From Metopolophium dirhodum (lineage: Eukaryota > Arthropoda > Insecta > Hemiptera > Aphididae): DNA of 64,000 bases. The stretch lies in assembly GCF_019925205.1 (NCBI RefSeq), contig NC_083560.1:23641145-23705144 (forward strand), read 5' to 3'. The position numbers were made by a program, and so were the translations under genes. The notes under the pieces are model-generated. The model was not told the origin of the DNA, made no database searches, and saw only the letters and a program-made list of their open reading frames with translations. Numbering within the stretch: position 1 is the first letter of the stretch; every line of letters begins with the position of its first letter. Below are positions 45,401-60,400 of this stretch, piece after piece.

Positions 45401-48400
45401 CGACGTCAAAACTTAAAGAAGACAATCACAGCGGTGACGAAAAAAACACACTAATATTTGGACCCAATAGAGGTAAGTCATTTTAATTGTTCATACCCAA
45501 AATCACGTTATATTTATGTTTTAAAAGATAGAACAATCACTTTATTATATTTTGGAATATCGTCCATAGTATAAATATTGTAGTGGGTTCCGTTTAATGT
45601 GACCAGTGGACACGGATGAGATTGGGTATAGCCGGCTTACGTGACGGGAGAGCGTCATGGTCCTCGAATTATTTAATACATCATGAAACGTTCAGTGAAA
45701 AGCATTGTCGTGTCAGCTAGTATTTTAATATAAAGGATACTACAAAAGTTAAAAGCTCAAAAACACTAAAAATAATATTATACATAATATTATATGTTGA
45801 TATATTATATACGTTTCATGACGTTATTGTATAGTAGCGAATGGCGTTTCGTATGTTTCGGAAAGTTCTTCTTTTAAAAATTGTCAGTCGATCTAAGGAA
45901 ATTATTGCATAAGATAATATGTTTAGGGTATGAGTGGTATGACAAATATCCTGTCTAAGTTTTAATCTCCGTCATATATTGATACGTTTAAAAAATATCA
46001 TGATATTTTAATGAATTGCTGTTGGTACCTATACATATTTTTAAATATTGAAATTGCCAATAATTTACGAGAACCAAGTAGTGATTCCAAATTCCAATAT
46101 TATTATAGTTGAAAAAAGAAATGTTTACTGAAATATTGTCAGTTTTATTTTGTGATTTTATTTTTATTTAAGTTGTATTAAAAATTTAAATTGTATATTA
46201 TTTTAGTTGAGAAATGACATTAAGGACTTATTAATTTATAAATGTTATCTAGTTAGTAATTACTAATAAATTACATTATTTATAATATAATTTAAAATAA
46301 AATTTTTTTTTTTTGTCTTATTCTAGATAAAAATAAATAATGTTATATTTTATCTTATCTAGATAAATTTTGAATGAATTATCTGTTATCTTATCCAGTT
46401 GATTTTTTGGTTATCTTTTCCCAACACCGTCTATAAATAACTTAATAAACAATAACATGAAAGTCATGTCATTCTCATACATCCTTTAATCAAACACAAC
46501 AGTTATAACCCACGTAGGTGCGGATACACTTAAACTATCATAGTATTATTTTTTATATTTATTATATTATCATAATATTATAGCTGTAAAAGTACAATAC
46601 ACCAAAATAAATTGTCGTCAAAATATTTGGAAAATGTTATGGTGTATAAAAAATACTAGTATATACAATATACATTCAATCAAAATTTCATGTACCTACG
46701 GTCATTTGTTTTAGAGTTCCACCAAAAACCAAAATCGATTTTCTCGAAAACAGATTTTGCGCAAAAATTCCCGTTTTTCCTTAATTTTTCTTTTGTTTTT
46801 CACGTCGCTTATGAAAACTACTGGGAAATTTTTACTTTTGACCCCCCAAAGTACCAACTAGATTTGATTTTCATTATATACATAAACGTTATCACGTACT
46901 CACACCAAAACAGTGGTAAATCTTCAAAATTAGGTTTAATTTAAATATAACTAACCTTAATAATAGTTTCTTAAATTGTAAAAAAGGGGTGGTGTTTAAA
47001 TGAAGCATGATTTATATTGTATTTTTTTTTAAATATATAAAGTACATTTAAAATGTTCCAAAAAAAAAGAGAGGGGGATAATGTAACGTATGTTACATCA
47101 TTACGTTTATTTTATAAGCATCATAATATGCACAATAGGCATATTATGCGTTGACTATAATATATTAAGCCCTTCCAGTTTTGGTGCTACTTATATATTT
47201 TATGATTGTAAGGCTCCGGCCAATATCAGTATGTAAGAGAAAGGCAGTTCCCCGCGATTCCATCACGCGCACCTGAAACTCCGTAGAATCCTACCTTTTT
47301 GGTAACTTTGTTCGTATATTGTAAGTAATAATAAATTTGTTTGTATTAATAATAATTTAGATTTTAGATCAATCATTATTTATTTGTAATATTAAGATCC
47401 TAATACCATTCGTGCTCCCGAGCTACGGTAAAAATATATTCAAAAGAACTAATTTCTTCCCTGAATATTTTATGATGAACGGGTCATCCCCGACCACGTT
47501 ACACATGGTTAATATTTTGTTCGTACATCTTTTTCAAATTAATATACGGTTTTACTAAAATTAATTTCTAATTAGGTATTGCATGTAAAACGGCAATAAA
47601 CTTCTTATAATTTAAAAAAATAATAGTTTTTTTTTTTTTTATAACAAGAAAGTTATTTTTCTATTTGAAAAGTAAATCGATTTCATTCCAATTTTATTGT
47701 AGTAATGAGCACGGTAACATTATTAAATTTATCTCTAAGTAACAAGTCATTAATAACTTAATTACTTTAACCAACACTGCAATATACTGTTTGCTGAGTT
47801 TTCTACGCTACGTTATAAGATACGCCACAAGGATCAATCAATGATACTAATATACTATATTATATAATAATAAACGTGATAAATTCCAATAAGGAAACAC
47901 GAATCAATAAAACGTATTATAATACCTGATGAGAATACATATAATTTCTAATTTAAAATAAGCCAACTTGACTATTGATATTACATATATTTATAAATCA
48001 TAAATGAACCGCATTTAAAAAAGGCCCAATGTAGTTGCTATTGAAAAAATGCTGGTATGTTGTTTGTTAAAGTGGCTTTGGCTACACCATAATTTATTAA
48101 AAAATCTAAATTGAATAAAAGAGCCTTGTTGATTAATTTGCCTTTTTTTATGCAATTTAGTTTTTTATTCATCAAGACTTTTATTTAAGACTTTTTAAGG
48201 AATTAATAAAATACTATTTTTTTCATTATTAATATTAATTCGATAAAGATTGTAATCATTATTAAAAAACATTTTTAATGAAAAAATCTAAATAGAATAA
48301 AAACTAGGCTTAGGTTAGGTAAAAAAATAAAAAAATCTAAATTAGATGAAAATTCCAAATTAGGGCATTTCACCAGCACCCCATCAAATTTTTGGTTTTT

Positions 48401-51400
48401 AAAAAAAAACTAAGAGTGTTGTCTTTTATTCACATTCAACGAAACAAGCCAGAAGGCCACTGTTTAATAATACTGCAAACTATATTTTGTTACACAAGTA
48501 CCTACACAACATTATTCTATGTAATAGGACACTAATCCGTATATATTTGTAAAATAAAACAAAAATAAAAATAAAGTTTTAATCTATATAAAAATTAAAT
48601 ATCAATTTTTAATTTTATCTAGATTTTATCTAGATAAGATAAATAAATGAATTCTAATTGTTAAATTCTTCTATTCTACAACACTGGTCATTAATTGGCA
48701 TTTGTACCATAGTAGTAAACATGGGAAATTAAAGTGTATATAAGAACTAATATAATCTACAGTTATATGTTATATTTTTAACGACATGCCTCATAAATTT
48801 CTGGTTTTGGTAAAAACGCATGTTTTGTATCAGTCCACAAAATGAAATTTAATCGCATAAGGAGGATCCTATTATACATTTCATATCTTAATACCGCCAC
48901 ATTCCACAGGTGGGTGTGTCACATATTGGATATTATTACATTACAATAGTCTTATAAACACAAATATTAATTAATAGTTATGTCTAGACAAGTAATTAAT
49001 AGCGATAATGTTTGTAGCCAATTTTGGAAAATGTTTATTTTTATTATATATCTAACCAGAACTGGAAAAATATTCTACACTGTGGGCACTTGAACAATAC
49101 ATTGTGATATACAAGGAACGATGATGATAACTCGATGTCAGCTTGACTTGTTAATTTTTCTTAACTTTAACTACCTGTTGAATACCACCACCGTGGGCAG
49201 TTATTGTTTTAATTTAATCATATTTAAAACAACATTCTAAACTCATTGCAAAAGTGTATACGTTTGAAAATTTTTGAGAATTTTATTATACCGGTTTATT
49301 TTTAAAAATATATCATAAATCATTATTATATTCAACTCATACTGACATAAAAATGCACTTATTGTACAGTAAAAATAATATTTATTTTATTAGAAATAAG
49401 CATTTATAATTATAATTATATAATATACTAGCTGACCCGGCAAACGTTGTTTTGCCATATAAATAATTTCCTAGTAATTTCTAGTGTAGACTAAAAATAG
49501 CTTACTTATTGGAAGTATGTATCTATGTTAGAATGTGTATATTGTATGTATGTAAGAATGTGGTATATGCGTGAAATAAGCATGGAGCGCTGTGAACGAT
49601 GAGGGAATATAAAAATAACAAAAGGCAAAATACTCTCCAAAATGAGTTTGACGTACACAGGTGTGTAATATTGCATAATCATAGGGGAGTTCAATTAATC
49701 GTAACATTTCATGTGGTTGCAAATGGATTTTCAGGAGAATACAATGATTGGTGTCACAACAATGAATATATACATTATAAATTGATGTAGGTACACTCAG
49801 TTGTCATTATACAATCCATTTATTTAGGCAAAGACTGTTGGCTTAAAATAATATGTTTTAATTTTTCAACTGTTCTTCTGTTCTTTCGGATCTGTTATTT
49901 CGCAAGTTTCGAGCTTTACTTGTACTGCGGCTCAAATCAGCCCCTTTGCGTTTTCTTGGCATTACTCACCGTACAAAACATCTAATATACAAAATTCTCG
50001 TGTCACAGTTTTCGTTGCCATACATATTGTTTATGCATCAAGTGTAGTAACGTTGACAATTGTACATAATGTATGTTTTGTACGGTGAGCAATGCCAATA
50101 AAACGCGAAGGGGCAGATTAAAAGGAAAAATGATTAAATTACTAAAATGGCTATTAAATAATAAGGGTTGATCGTAGAAGGGTGAAAATTGAGGATTGTA
50201 TGTATTTTTGTATGTTGTATCTATTATTTTTTTTTTTTATATATATAACCAATACCTTAGCAACCATTTATAAACAATTATTTCTACCGTAAATTATCAA
50301 AATCCCTGTTTGAGCACTTCTTTTATTTTTTTCTGGACAACCCTTAGGGGTATGAAAAATAGATGTTAGCCGATTCTCATACCTACTGAATATGCACAAA
50401 AAATTTCATCAAAATCTGTCAAGCCATTTCGGAGGAGTATGGCAACGAAAACTGTGACACGAGAATTTTATATATTAGATTATACCATATTTATATACTC
50501 CATCATCCCTCAAGTCTTGAGTTTATTGGAAATTCTTACAAAGAAAAAAACAATCTCACAAATTATATAAAATACTAGGTGGTGTTACGTGCTGCCCTTT
50601 CAAGGATCCAGAATGATGATGATTTGAAATAAAATGGTAGTCAAATTAGAACAGTAAATGCAATGTTATTTATTAGAACAGAATTAATGTAAAATATCGT
50701 CGTTTGTCGTGCAGAATATGGCTGAGTGTGTCCAGGTACATCTGATTAATGCTGTGCTCCTGGCTTCCCTATATACGATGTCGGCTCCTTTGATCTGGTT
50801 GGCGCGTGGACCTAGGTGTCCTTGAAGTTGTTATTCTCACAGTAAATGAAACAACCGCCTCTTAATGGCAATTATGTTATGGCCACTCAGTTTGATTAAT
50901 TGTAAATTGCATTTAAGTGGTTTGCGGAAATGTTATATGGAATATTTCGCAACTACGAGATCATAACATCTCAAGGAGCAACGCTCCTGCCCCGAGTAAC
51001 AATTATATACTAACATGTGAATCGATTACCTACACATATTATAATATATTAGTACGTAAAGCTATTCCTTTACAGTGGTTATAATCAACCTCAATCTTCA
51101 CCAGACTACGCGCATTACGTAAATCTGAATCTAAGCGTCTATATAGAAATTATTTTGGGCATCTACATATTATTAATCCTATATCATTATAGGAATTTGT
51201 TCGAAGTAAATAGGGAAACAGAAAAATTCTGAATAACTGGTGAGTTTCTTCTTGGAGAGATCATGTCCACCGGTGACCAAGTTGCTTCTTTGTTTGCCTC
51301 TCAATTATCCTCACTGTAAATACCTAAGAACCTATGGTTTATTTCTGATGCCTTATCGGATGTGTTTATAAACCAACAATTTTCTTTCTTTCCATCAATT

Positions 51401-54400
51401 TTATCCATATCTATTGCAAAGAGGTTCTGACCTGGATGACGTTTCTACTCTTCTTCTGTTCCGCTGTCGTAAACTTTCAATTTACCCGTCTTTACTTCAA
51501 TGTATTATCGAGGGTCGTTGGCTCATTGCACCGTCAAGGCTTCTACAAATGTAATACAAGATTATTCATAATATTTTCTGTCAACAGGTTAGGTTACTAT
51601 ACAGTAAAGTCACATTCATTTTTTATGAGCGATTGAAATTAAATTTTTAAGGCGATGGATATTTAACTCGTATTATATTTAATAAAAGAAATCTAAATAA
51701 AAGTCTTGTTGAATAAAAAACTTAAATTGGATACAAAATTAAAATTGAATAAAAAATCTTGTTGAATAAAAACTGAAATTAGATAGAAAAGGCATGTTGA
51801 ATAAAAAATCTAAATTGGATGAAAAGCCTTGTTGAATAAAAAATCTTAAATGGATAAAAAGCCTTTTTGGATAAATATCTGAATTAGATAATCAAAAAGA
51901 CTAATTTGAATAGAAAAATTGATTTGAATAAACAACTTGTGTTGAATAAAAATCCATAATTTATTGAAAAATCTTAGTTGAATAAAAAAACCAAATTGGA
52001 TTTTGAAATCTAATTTTTATCCAATTAAGATTGTTTAGACAACAAGGCTCTTTCATTCAATTTAGATTTATTAATAAATTATGGTTTTTATTTAACTATG
52101 TTTTTTTTATTCAAATCAGGTTTTTTATTCAAATTGGACTTTTTTATCTAATTCAGATTTTTTAACCAACTTTCCATTTTTATATTATCCAATAAGGTCA
52201 AATAAAAGTCTTGTTAAATATAAAATTTGAATTGGATAAAAAAAGGCAAGTTGAATAAAAAATCTTAATTGGAAAAAAAGGCTTTTGAATAAAAAAAATC
52301 CGAATAAGATAAAAGTATAAATTGAATAAATAAACTGATTTTAATAAAAAACAGTTGGGTAAAACACCATAATTTATTAAAAAATCTAAATTGAATAAAA
52401 GACCCTTATTGATTAAATTGCCTTTTTATATCCAATTTAAGTTTTTTATTCATCAAGGCTTTTATTTAAGACTTTTTATGGAATTAATAAAATACAATTT
52501 TTAGATTCTGAGTGAAACGATGAATGTATTGATTTTACAATGATGTGTGTTTTTTTTTTTATTTTTTTTTTTTTTTATTTTTTTATTTTTGTGTCTGTGT
52601 ACACGATAAGTAGTCGAAATAATGCTTCGATTTTCGACTTCAGTATCTTGTTCGATGGGAAAGTGAATATCGTTGGTGCATTGGGGAGGTCAAAATTTTA
52701 ATTTCCCAGTAGTTTTCAAAAGCGATGTGAAAAACAAAAGAAAAATTAAGGAAAAACGGGAATTTTTACGCAAAATCGATTTTTAACAAAATCGATTTTG
52801 GTTATTGGTGTAACTCTAAAACAAATGACCGTAGATGCATGAAATTTTCACTGGTTGTTTATATTAGCATTTTCTATACACCATAAAATTTTCCAAATAT
52901 TTTGACTCTTTTTGAGCTGTTTACAGCCATTGTCAGTTTTCAATTTTTTTAGTTTTTTTTTCTATAAATATCAATAAAATTTTATCTATTGAGTAAAAAA
53001 GCTTGAAAATTTAATAGAAGGCTCCTAGTTTATTGTTTCAAAGGCAGATGAAAAAAATTAAAAATCCTTAGTCACAGTTTTTAATTATAAGCATTTAAAG
53101 TTCAAATTTTGACAAAATACGGAAAAATCACGAAAAATAGCAAATTATTTTGATGAGAATTCATAAAAATTTTTCTTTTTAAATCTAAGATTTGAAAATG
53201 TAATATAAGATTACTCATAAGTTTGTCTACCTTTATCAAAAAAAAAATGTCTAGAAGAAACTTAAATTAAATTTTTATGAGCGTCTGAAATTTATATTTT
53301 TACAACATTTGATATTTACTCGATTTCTCATGTAACGATTTTTTTATTTTATTGTAATTAAAAAACGAATGACTGTAGATACTTGAAAATTTCACTGAAT
53401 GTTTATATTAGCATTTTCTATACACCATACAATTTTGAAAATATTTTGACTCTATTTGAGCTGTTTACGGACATTGTCAGTTTTCAATTTTTTTAGTTTT
53501 TTTTTCTATAAATATCAATAAATTTTTATTTGTTGGGTAAAAAAGCGTGAAAATTTAATATTAGACTCCTGATATATCGTTTTAATAGCAGTTGAAAAAT
53601 ATTAAAAATACATTTGCACAATTTTTTTTTATAAGCATTTAAAGTTCAAATTTTGACAACATTTATCAAATTTATAATTTATTAATTATTTTGTAGTTAA
53701 AAATGTATAAAATGTTTAACTTTTATGGCTAAGGATTGAAAATTTAAAACAAGGCTCCACGTTAATAGGTTATATATAAATTACTTTATTCACAATAATA
53801 TCATCAAATATACTTGGTAATATCATAGGGTGACTGACCGTTTTCGCTCAGAATCGTTTTTCTTATACAATGATATTATATCATTGAATTCAAATTTAAC
53901 ACTATCCATTACAGTGACCCACTTGTAACCTACCGTACAGCAGAGCGACATCCACTTATCCACCTTTTTTTTATTATTAATATTAATTTGATAAATATTG
54001 TAATCATTATTAAAAAAACAATTTTAATAAAAAAATCTACATAGAATCAAAGCCTAGTTGAATAAAAAATCTAATTTGGATAAATATTCCAAATTAGGGC
54101 ATTTTACCAGCACCCCACCAAAATTTTGGTTTTTAAAAAAACTAAATCTCTACAAACGAAAAACATTAGATTACCAACCAATACAAACCGGCTACAAACG
54201 AATGGTAAAAAAATCTTTTCATTAATGGGTTGTTCATACTTGGTCCCTAATATTAGGTATATTACGGTAATGGTATAATTGTTTTAAATATTATAGTGAT
54301 TTGTAAAATATTGACGTCGGTTTGGAACGGATCGGACAAAGTGGGGGGCTGACCAAATTTGCCAAAAAATTCGCCAAAATTTCAATTTTGATTTGCAAAT

Positions 54401-57400
54401 TCTAAAAACCAATTTGCAATAATTTGCAATTGATTTGCAAAATATTGACGTCGGTTTGGAACGGATCAGAGAAAGTGGGTGGAGAGAGGGATGACCAAAT
54501 TTGCAAAAAAATTTTTTTTATTCAAGTTCAAATTTCTCATGGACATGATAATTCGCCTATTTTTATTTATAGAAGCATAATCAGTTAAAATTTTTAAAGC
54601 TTCGGCATCTCGTTCTGCTGTCCATTTAGAGTCCATAGTTAATAAATTGAATAGGTAATTAATAATTAAATTACTAATATCGCAACGGAAGCGCACTTAT
54701 CGAACCGTCTGCACTACACACATTGTTAACTATTTCCCTAGGCAAAACGAATGACTGAACACTGATCACGTAGTTAATGTTTGTCGTTAGCACATTATTT
54801 TATCAAAGATATAAAAATGCATTAGTCACAAAGATAAAATGTTTGTACTTACCTATATCGTATTATCGTCACAGGTAATAAAGATAATGGTTTGGTAATG
54901 CCAATGACCACGCATGCAATTATTGATTATTTATATAGGTACCGGTGCCAGCCTGGGATCTAAAGGCCCAAGAGGCAAATAATTCTAAGGGCCTCTCAAT
55001 ATTACCAAATCTCAAAAAAATAATTTTTTTAAAAGCTTTCAATTTAGTAAGAAAATTTCAAATGTTAAGGTTAAAAAGGTGGATACGTGGATGTCGCTCT
55101 GCTGTACAGTAGGTTACAAGTGGGTCACTGTAATGGATGGTGTTAATTTTGAATTCAATGATATAATATCATTGTATAAGAAAAACGATTCTGAGCAAAA
55201 ACGGTCAGTCAGCCTATGATATTACCAAGTATATGTGATGATATAATTGAGAATAAAGTAATTTATATATAACCTATTTACGTGGAGCCTTGTTTTCAAT
55301 TTCCAATCCTTAGCTATAAAAGTTGACCATTTTATACATTTTTAACTACAAAATAATTAATAATTTATAAATTTGATAAATTTTGTTAAAATTTAAACTT
55401 AAAATGCTTATAAAAAAAAATTGTGCCTATGTATTTTAATATTTTTCAACTGCTATTAGAACGATATATCAGGAGTCTTATATAAAATTTTCACGCTTTT
55501 TTACCCAACAAATAAAATTGTATTGATATTCATAGAAAAAAAAACTAAAATAATTGGAAACTGAGAATATCCGTAAACAGCTCAAAAAGAGTCAAATTAT
55601 TTTCAAAATTTTATCGTGTATAGAAAATGGTAATACAAACATTCAATGAAATTTTCAAGTATCTACAGTCATACATTTTTTAATTACAACAAATTAAGAA
55701 AATCGTTACACGAGAAATCGAGTGAATATCAAAAGTTGTAAAAATATGAATTTCAAACGCTCATAAAAATTTAATTTGACTTTCTTGTAGACATTTTTTC
55801 TTTGATAAACGTAGACAAACTTATGGATAATCTTGTATTATATTTTCAAATCTTAGAATTAAAAAGAAAAATTTTTATGAATTCTCAACTCAAAATAATT
55901 TTCAAAGTTTCGTAATTTTTACTATAAAAATTGTGACAATGGATTTTTGATTTTTTTCAACTGCCATTGAAATAATATACATGGAGCCTTCCATTAAATT
56001 TTCAAGCTTTTTTAACCAACAAATAAAATTGTATTTATATTTATAGAAAAAAAACTAAAAAAAATGGAAACTGAAAATGTCCGTAAACAGCTCAAAATAA
56101 GTTGAAATATTTGGAAAATTTTATGGTGTATAGAAAATGCTATTATAAAATATTATATTCAGTCAAAATTTCATGTTATTGCTTATAACATTACGTTTTT
56201 CCTTAATTTTTCTTTTGTTTTTCACAGTGTTTTTGAAAACTACTGGGACATTTTTACTTTTGACCCCCCCCCCCCCTAAGTACAAACTAGATTCCTAACA
56301 GAAAAGATACTATTGAAGAAAATCCAAGCATTTTTACTGTCCTAAAAGGTAATGACAGATACAAAAAATTTTTAAAAAAACACACATTGTAAAATCAATA
56401 CATTCATCTCCGCTCCGAACCTAAAATGAGTTTTGAGTATTTTAAAATTGTAAATTGTTTTTACAGCTTAGATCCATTTAAAATTTAAATAAAAAAAAAA
56501 AAACTTAGAATCACTAGATAATATTGTTCCATACTTCTAAATTGTATAAAAGGTAAATTCGTTCCAATATTAATAGGACGCTACCCATGCATTTGTTGTT
56601 TCCATCTGTCACACGTACGACATAGCAAGTTGTCGTTGACTAGTTTCCATAGTGTGCTATTAGTTTTGATACTAGAGTGAATTGACCTATCATAAAACTT
56701 TTGGGTAAGAACATTATATGTGCTTAAGCGTCGCTGATTTTTCAACATTTTAATTTTCAAGCAAGATATGTAAGTGAAATATCGAAAATTAAAAATGCTC
56801 ATATCTGGCTTGGAAATTAAAATATCTATTGAATTTATAGTGAGCGAAAATTGGCTATATCTTACGTGTGTAAGACGGAAACAACAAATGCATGGGTAGC
56901 ATCCTCTTCAACATAACAGAGATTACTGAGAACGTACAATTTGCTATGTTATGCGTTTGACGGAGACATTAACGCATGCGGGTGTAGCGTCCTCTAAAAT
57001 TAGTCAATTATTATACAAATTTATTTTGGTTTTTACAACAATAATAAATAAAGTTAATAATATATTATAATACCTTGTAAAATACAATCGTGTTTCCCTA
57101 TTTCAATAGGTTCTAATATTTATGTTTCAGATGAAACCCTCTGTCAGTCGTGTAATCTTAGAGAATATCGTTTAAGACAAATCGATAATATATATTATAT
57201 ATCTGATTTATCTCCAGCGGATAATAGAGATAACTTTATGAAAGGAGATAATTCAATAAATGGAATTTCGAGCAATGTACATACAATGAAGAGTTTATAC
57301 ATATTACAACACACGTAACGTTGTACTTGGCAATGATTAACACAAGTATATTTATTTTTAGGAAAATTTAAACAAACGTAAAGATCGACTAATGCAAATA

Positions 57401-60400
57401 TCCAACTATAACTACAATACTGCAAAAGAATTATGCAATGCTATTGAAAATGAAAAAAAGAAAAATCGAAAAGAAAAAAATAATGACAGCTGTATTTTAA
57501 AAAAAGTAAAATAATAATATATTAATAATTATATTATATTCTAATCAGTATACTAGTGGAAATATTCAATAATATATAATATACGTGTTGACAATTTATT
57601 GGTTTAGAGACCGTCAAGCATTACGAACTTTGAAAAAAGAGTCAACTTTAAGCACTCATTACTAGATCAAATAGAAAATAACAAGATTAAAAAAGAAAAA
57701 GCAAAAATAGAATCTTTAAAAAGTGAAAAACTGATGGAAAATGAATTATTAAAAAGGTAGGTGAAATATATAATATTGCCCTGTATTCAAAAATACTTTA
57801 CGAACTTTTTAAATTACATCTAGTCTCTATGACGAAAGAATAAGAAATATAGAAGCAAAAAAACGGTCAAAAGAAGATTATTTAATCATCCTTGATGAAC
57901 ACCTAAAAAATAAAACTAAAATTACAGAAGAACAGAAGATAAAAGATAAAACAATGACTCAAACTTTTATTTTCGGCCCTGATCAAGCTAAATTGCAGAA
58001 ATTAAACAATTGGTAAGTCGATTCATATCAATCATTTATGAATTTATTATAAAAATGTATTAGGTCATAATATTATTATTATAATATACTCCCAATCGAA
58101 AATTCACAACGGGCATGAGACTCCGCCAGTACTGGCTAATACTGTCGTGGTACTGGCAGCCCATTTTGTCACCAGTACTGGCATATATCGGGGATGATAA
58201 CGCTCTACCAGCACTGGGAAAGTACTGGTAATTCAGTACTGGTTGAATACTGACAATCCGGCACTAGTCAAGTATGTGTTGGGAATAAATAACTAAAAAA
58301 TTATCCAGATAAGATAAGATAATTTTAACAAAATATTATCTAGATAAAAATAAAGATAACATAAATGTAATTTATCTAGATAAAGATAAATATAACAATA
58401 CATTTATCTAGATAAATATCATTTTCTAACACTTATTTTTATGTTTTTTTTTTATTTCTTTTTAAAATGGATAGGGAAATAAACCTGTACCTAATTAATT
58501 TTAATATGCTCATTATGGCTAGTAGAGAACGATGTGTAGTGCATGCCCGCAAGCATGTTCTCGTATTATCTTAATGCCGTCGTTAGCAATAATAACAAGA
58601 AATATATTTTTCTAATTTTATAAATAATTTATATTATATTAGAATTTAAGTAACATTGGTTTTATAATTTTGTAGGGGCACTATAATATTTATCTAGATA
58701 AGCCCATTTTTTTATTTAAGCTAAACATTAGATAAATCGTAACATAATTATCTAGATACTTTATTTCAAAAAAAATAAACCATAAAATATAAAATATTAT
58801 AAAGATAATTTATTTCAAAGAATCTTATCAAGATAATTTATCCAGATAATTCCCAACACTGGCTGGCACCAGAATTATCGTATATCTGCTGATAAATTGG
58901 AAATTTTAAATTAACAACGGGCGTGGTACCATGCCAGTACTGATTTATACTGGCGTGCTACTGGCAGACAGTACTGGTGTTAGTACTGGCATTTGTCTGG
59001 GATGATAACGCTTATCTGTACTGGCATTACAGTACTTACCAAGTACTGGCATTACAGTATCTAACTACGTGAAAAAAATTCGATATGACAAAATATGCAA
59101 AAATTCCTGCCGGCCATTCCACCAATGCGGGATTTGGTCCATAAGTGTCTACACTCATTATTTCGGAGTTTTAAATTTTTTTGGAAATTTATTTGTACTT
59201 AATTTCAGTTCATTGCTAAACCACATTCTTGAAAGAAATTATATATTTTACAATTATTTATTGTTAAAATTTATTAATTTTTTTAAAATTAATAAATGAC
59301 TATAATGTTGTGAAATATCATCAAAATATGAATTTTGTTTTTAAATTGTAGAAGTAAAAAGCTTATCAAAATAATGATTGCAAACACTTGTATGATATAT
59401 AACCGACCATCGACCATGGCATAAAATTGCGTTCATGAAATGCTCATTAAATTAAATTTTATTTGCACAGATGTCGGTAATTTCTTTTCTTCGTTATCGA
59501 AAAATTAAATTGCTGGCGTACTTGTTTTATACTTTTCTAGATTTACATAAGATACGATAAGTATAAATATAATTTGTACAATGTCGTTATTCGTTTAACT
59601 TTAATGATTTGTTGAATGAATTTTATTATGAAGGGCACAATACTCACCACCAAACCACTAAACCACGTGATTTTATTAGATACCTATATATTATATTGTA
59701 TATTGTTATGATTTATATTCACATGCTAACTTTTAATTAAATTACTCCGGAATAATGTAATATATATTGTGGTACAATAGCGCAAAAATAAAGTACCACG
59801 ATAAGTAAAATGTAATTAAGTTTATCTCTTTCTTATTAACGAAATGTACAGCTTCATATAAGATCAATGATCAGGTAGTAAGGAATGCAACACCTACAAC
59901 ACCTAAACTCTAGACATTAATTTTTCATTTAAATAATATAAGTTTTTTTTAATTTTTTTTAATAAATGCTGCAAGATTAATGCTCACATGTAAATACTCA
60001 AAAGTTATTTCTTTCATTGATATATTTTAATTATTGATTTTCTATTAATTAAAGATTATAATACCCCTATATTAAATCAAATTAAATAATATTAAATAAC
60101 AAATAAACAGATCAAATAATTATTATGTGTATGTTCTATATACTTCTATGTTTTTACAATAAATTATAAATGTTTTATTTTGGTTATAACATAGGTAATA
60201 AACTATAAACTTATAAATGATACAAATTAAAAAATGTACAAATAAAAAATAAAATACTTTACTGTTAATTGATGTAGCAGAAAAATTCAATATTTCACAA
60301 TTTTATGAAATATTTTAAACTACAGATATTGGTAAACCTTACATGTTAGGGAATTAGGTAAGAAAAAATATTTTAGATTTTGATCGGAACAATGAATATA

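Noticed and set aside
49599..49790. Plus-strand open frame inside the Helitron
   Set aside because: Opposite to the Helitron coding direction and without any motif.
54466..54696. Minus-strand open frame with MDSKWTAERDAEALKI
   Set aside because: Protein-like start but short, ends inside a repeat, no splice partner and no recognisable family.
59069..59299. Plus-strand 76-codon frame
   Set aside because: Phe/Asn/Leu-rich, intronic and lacking any family feature.
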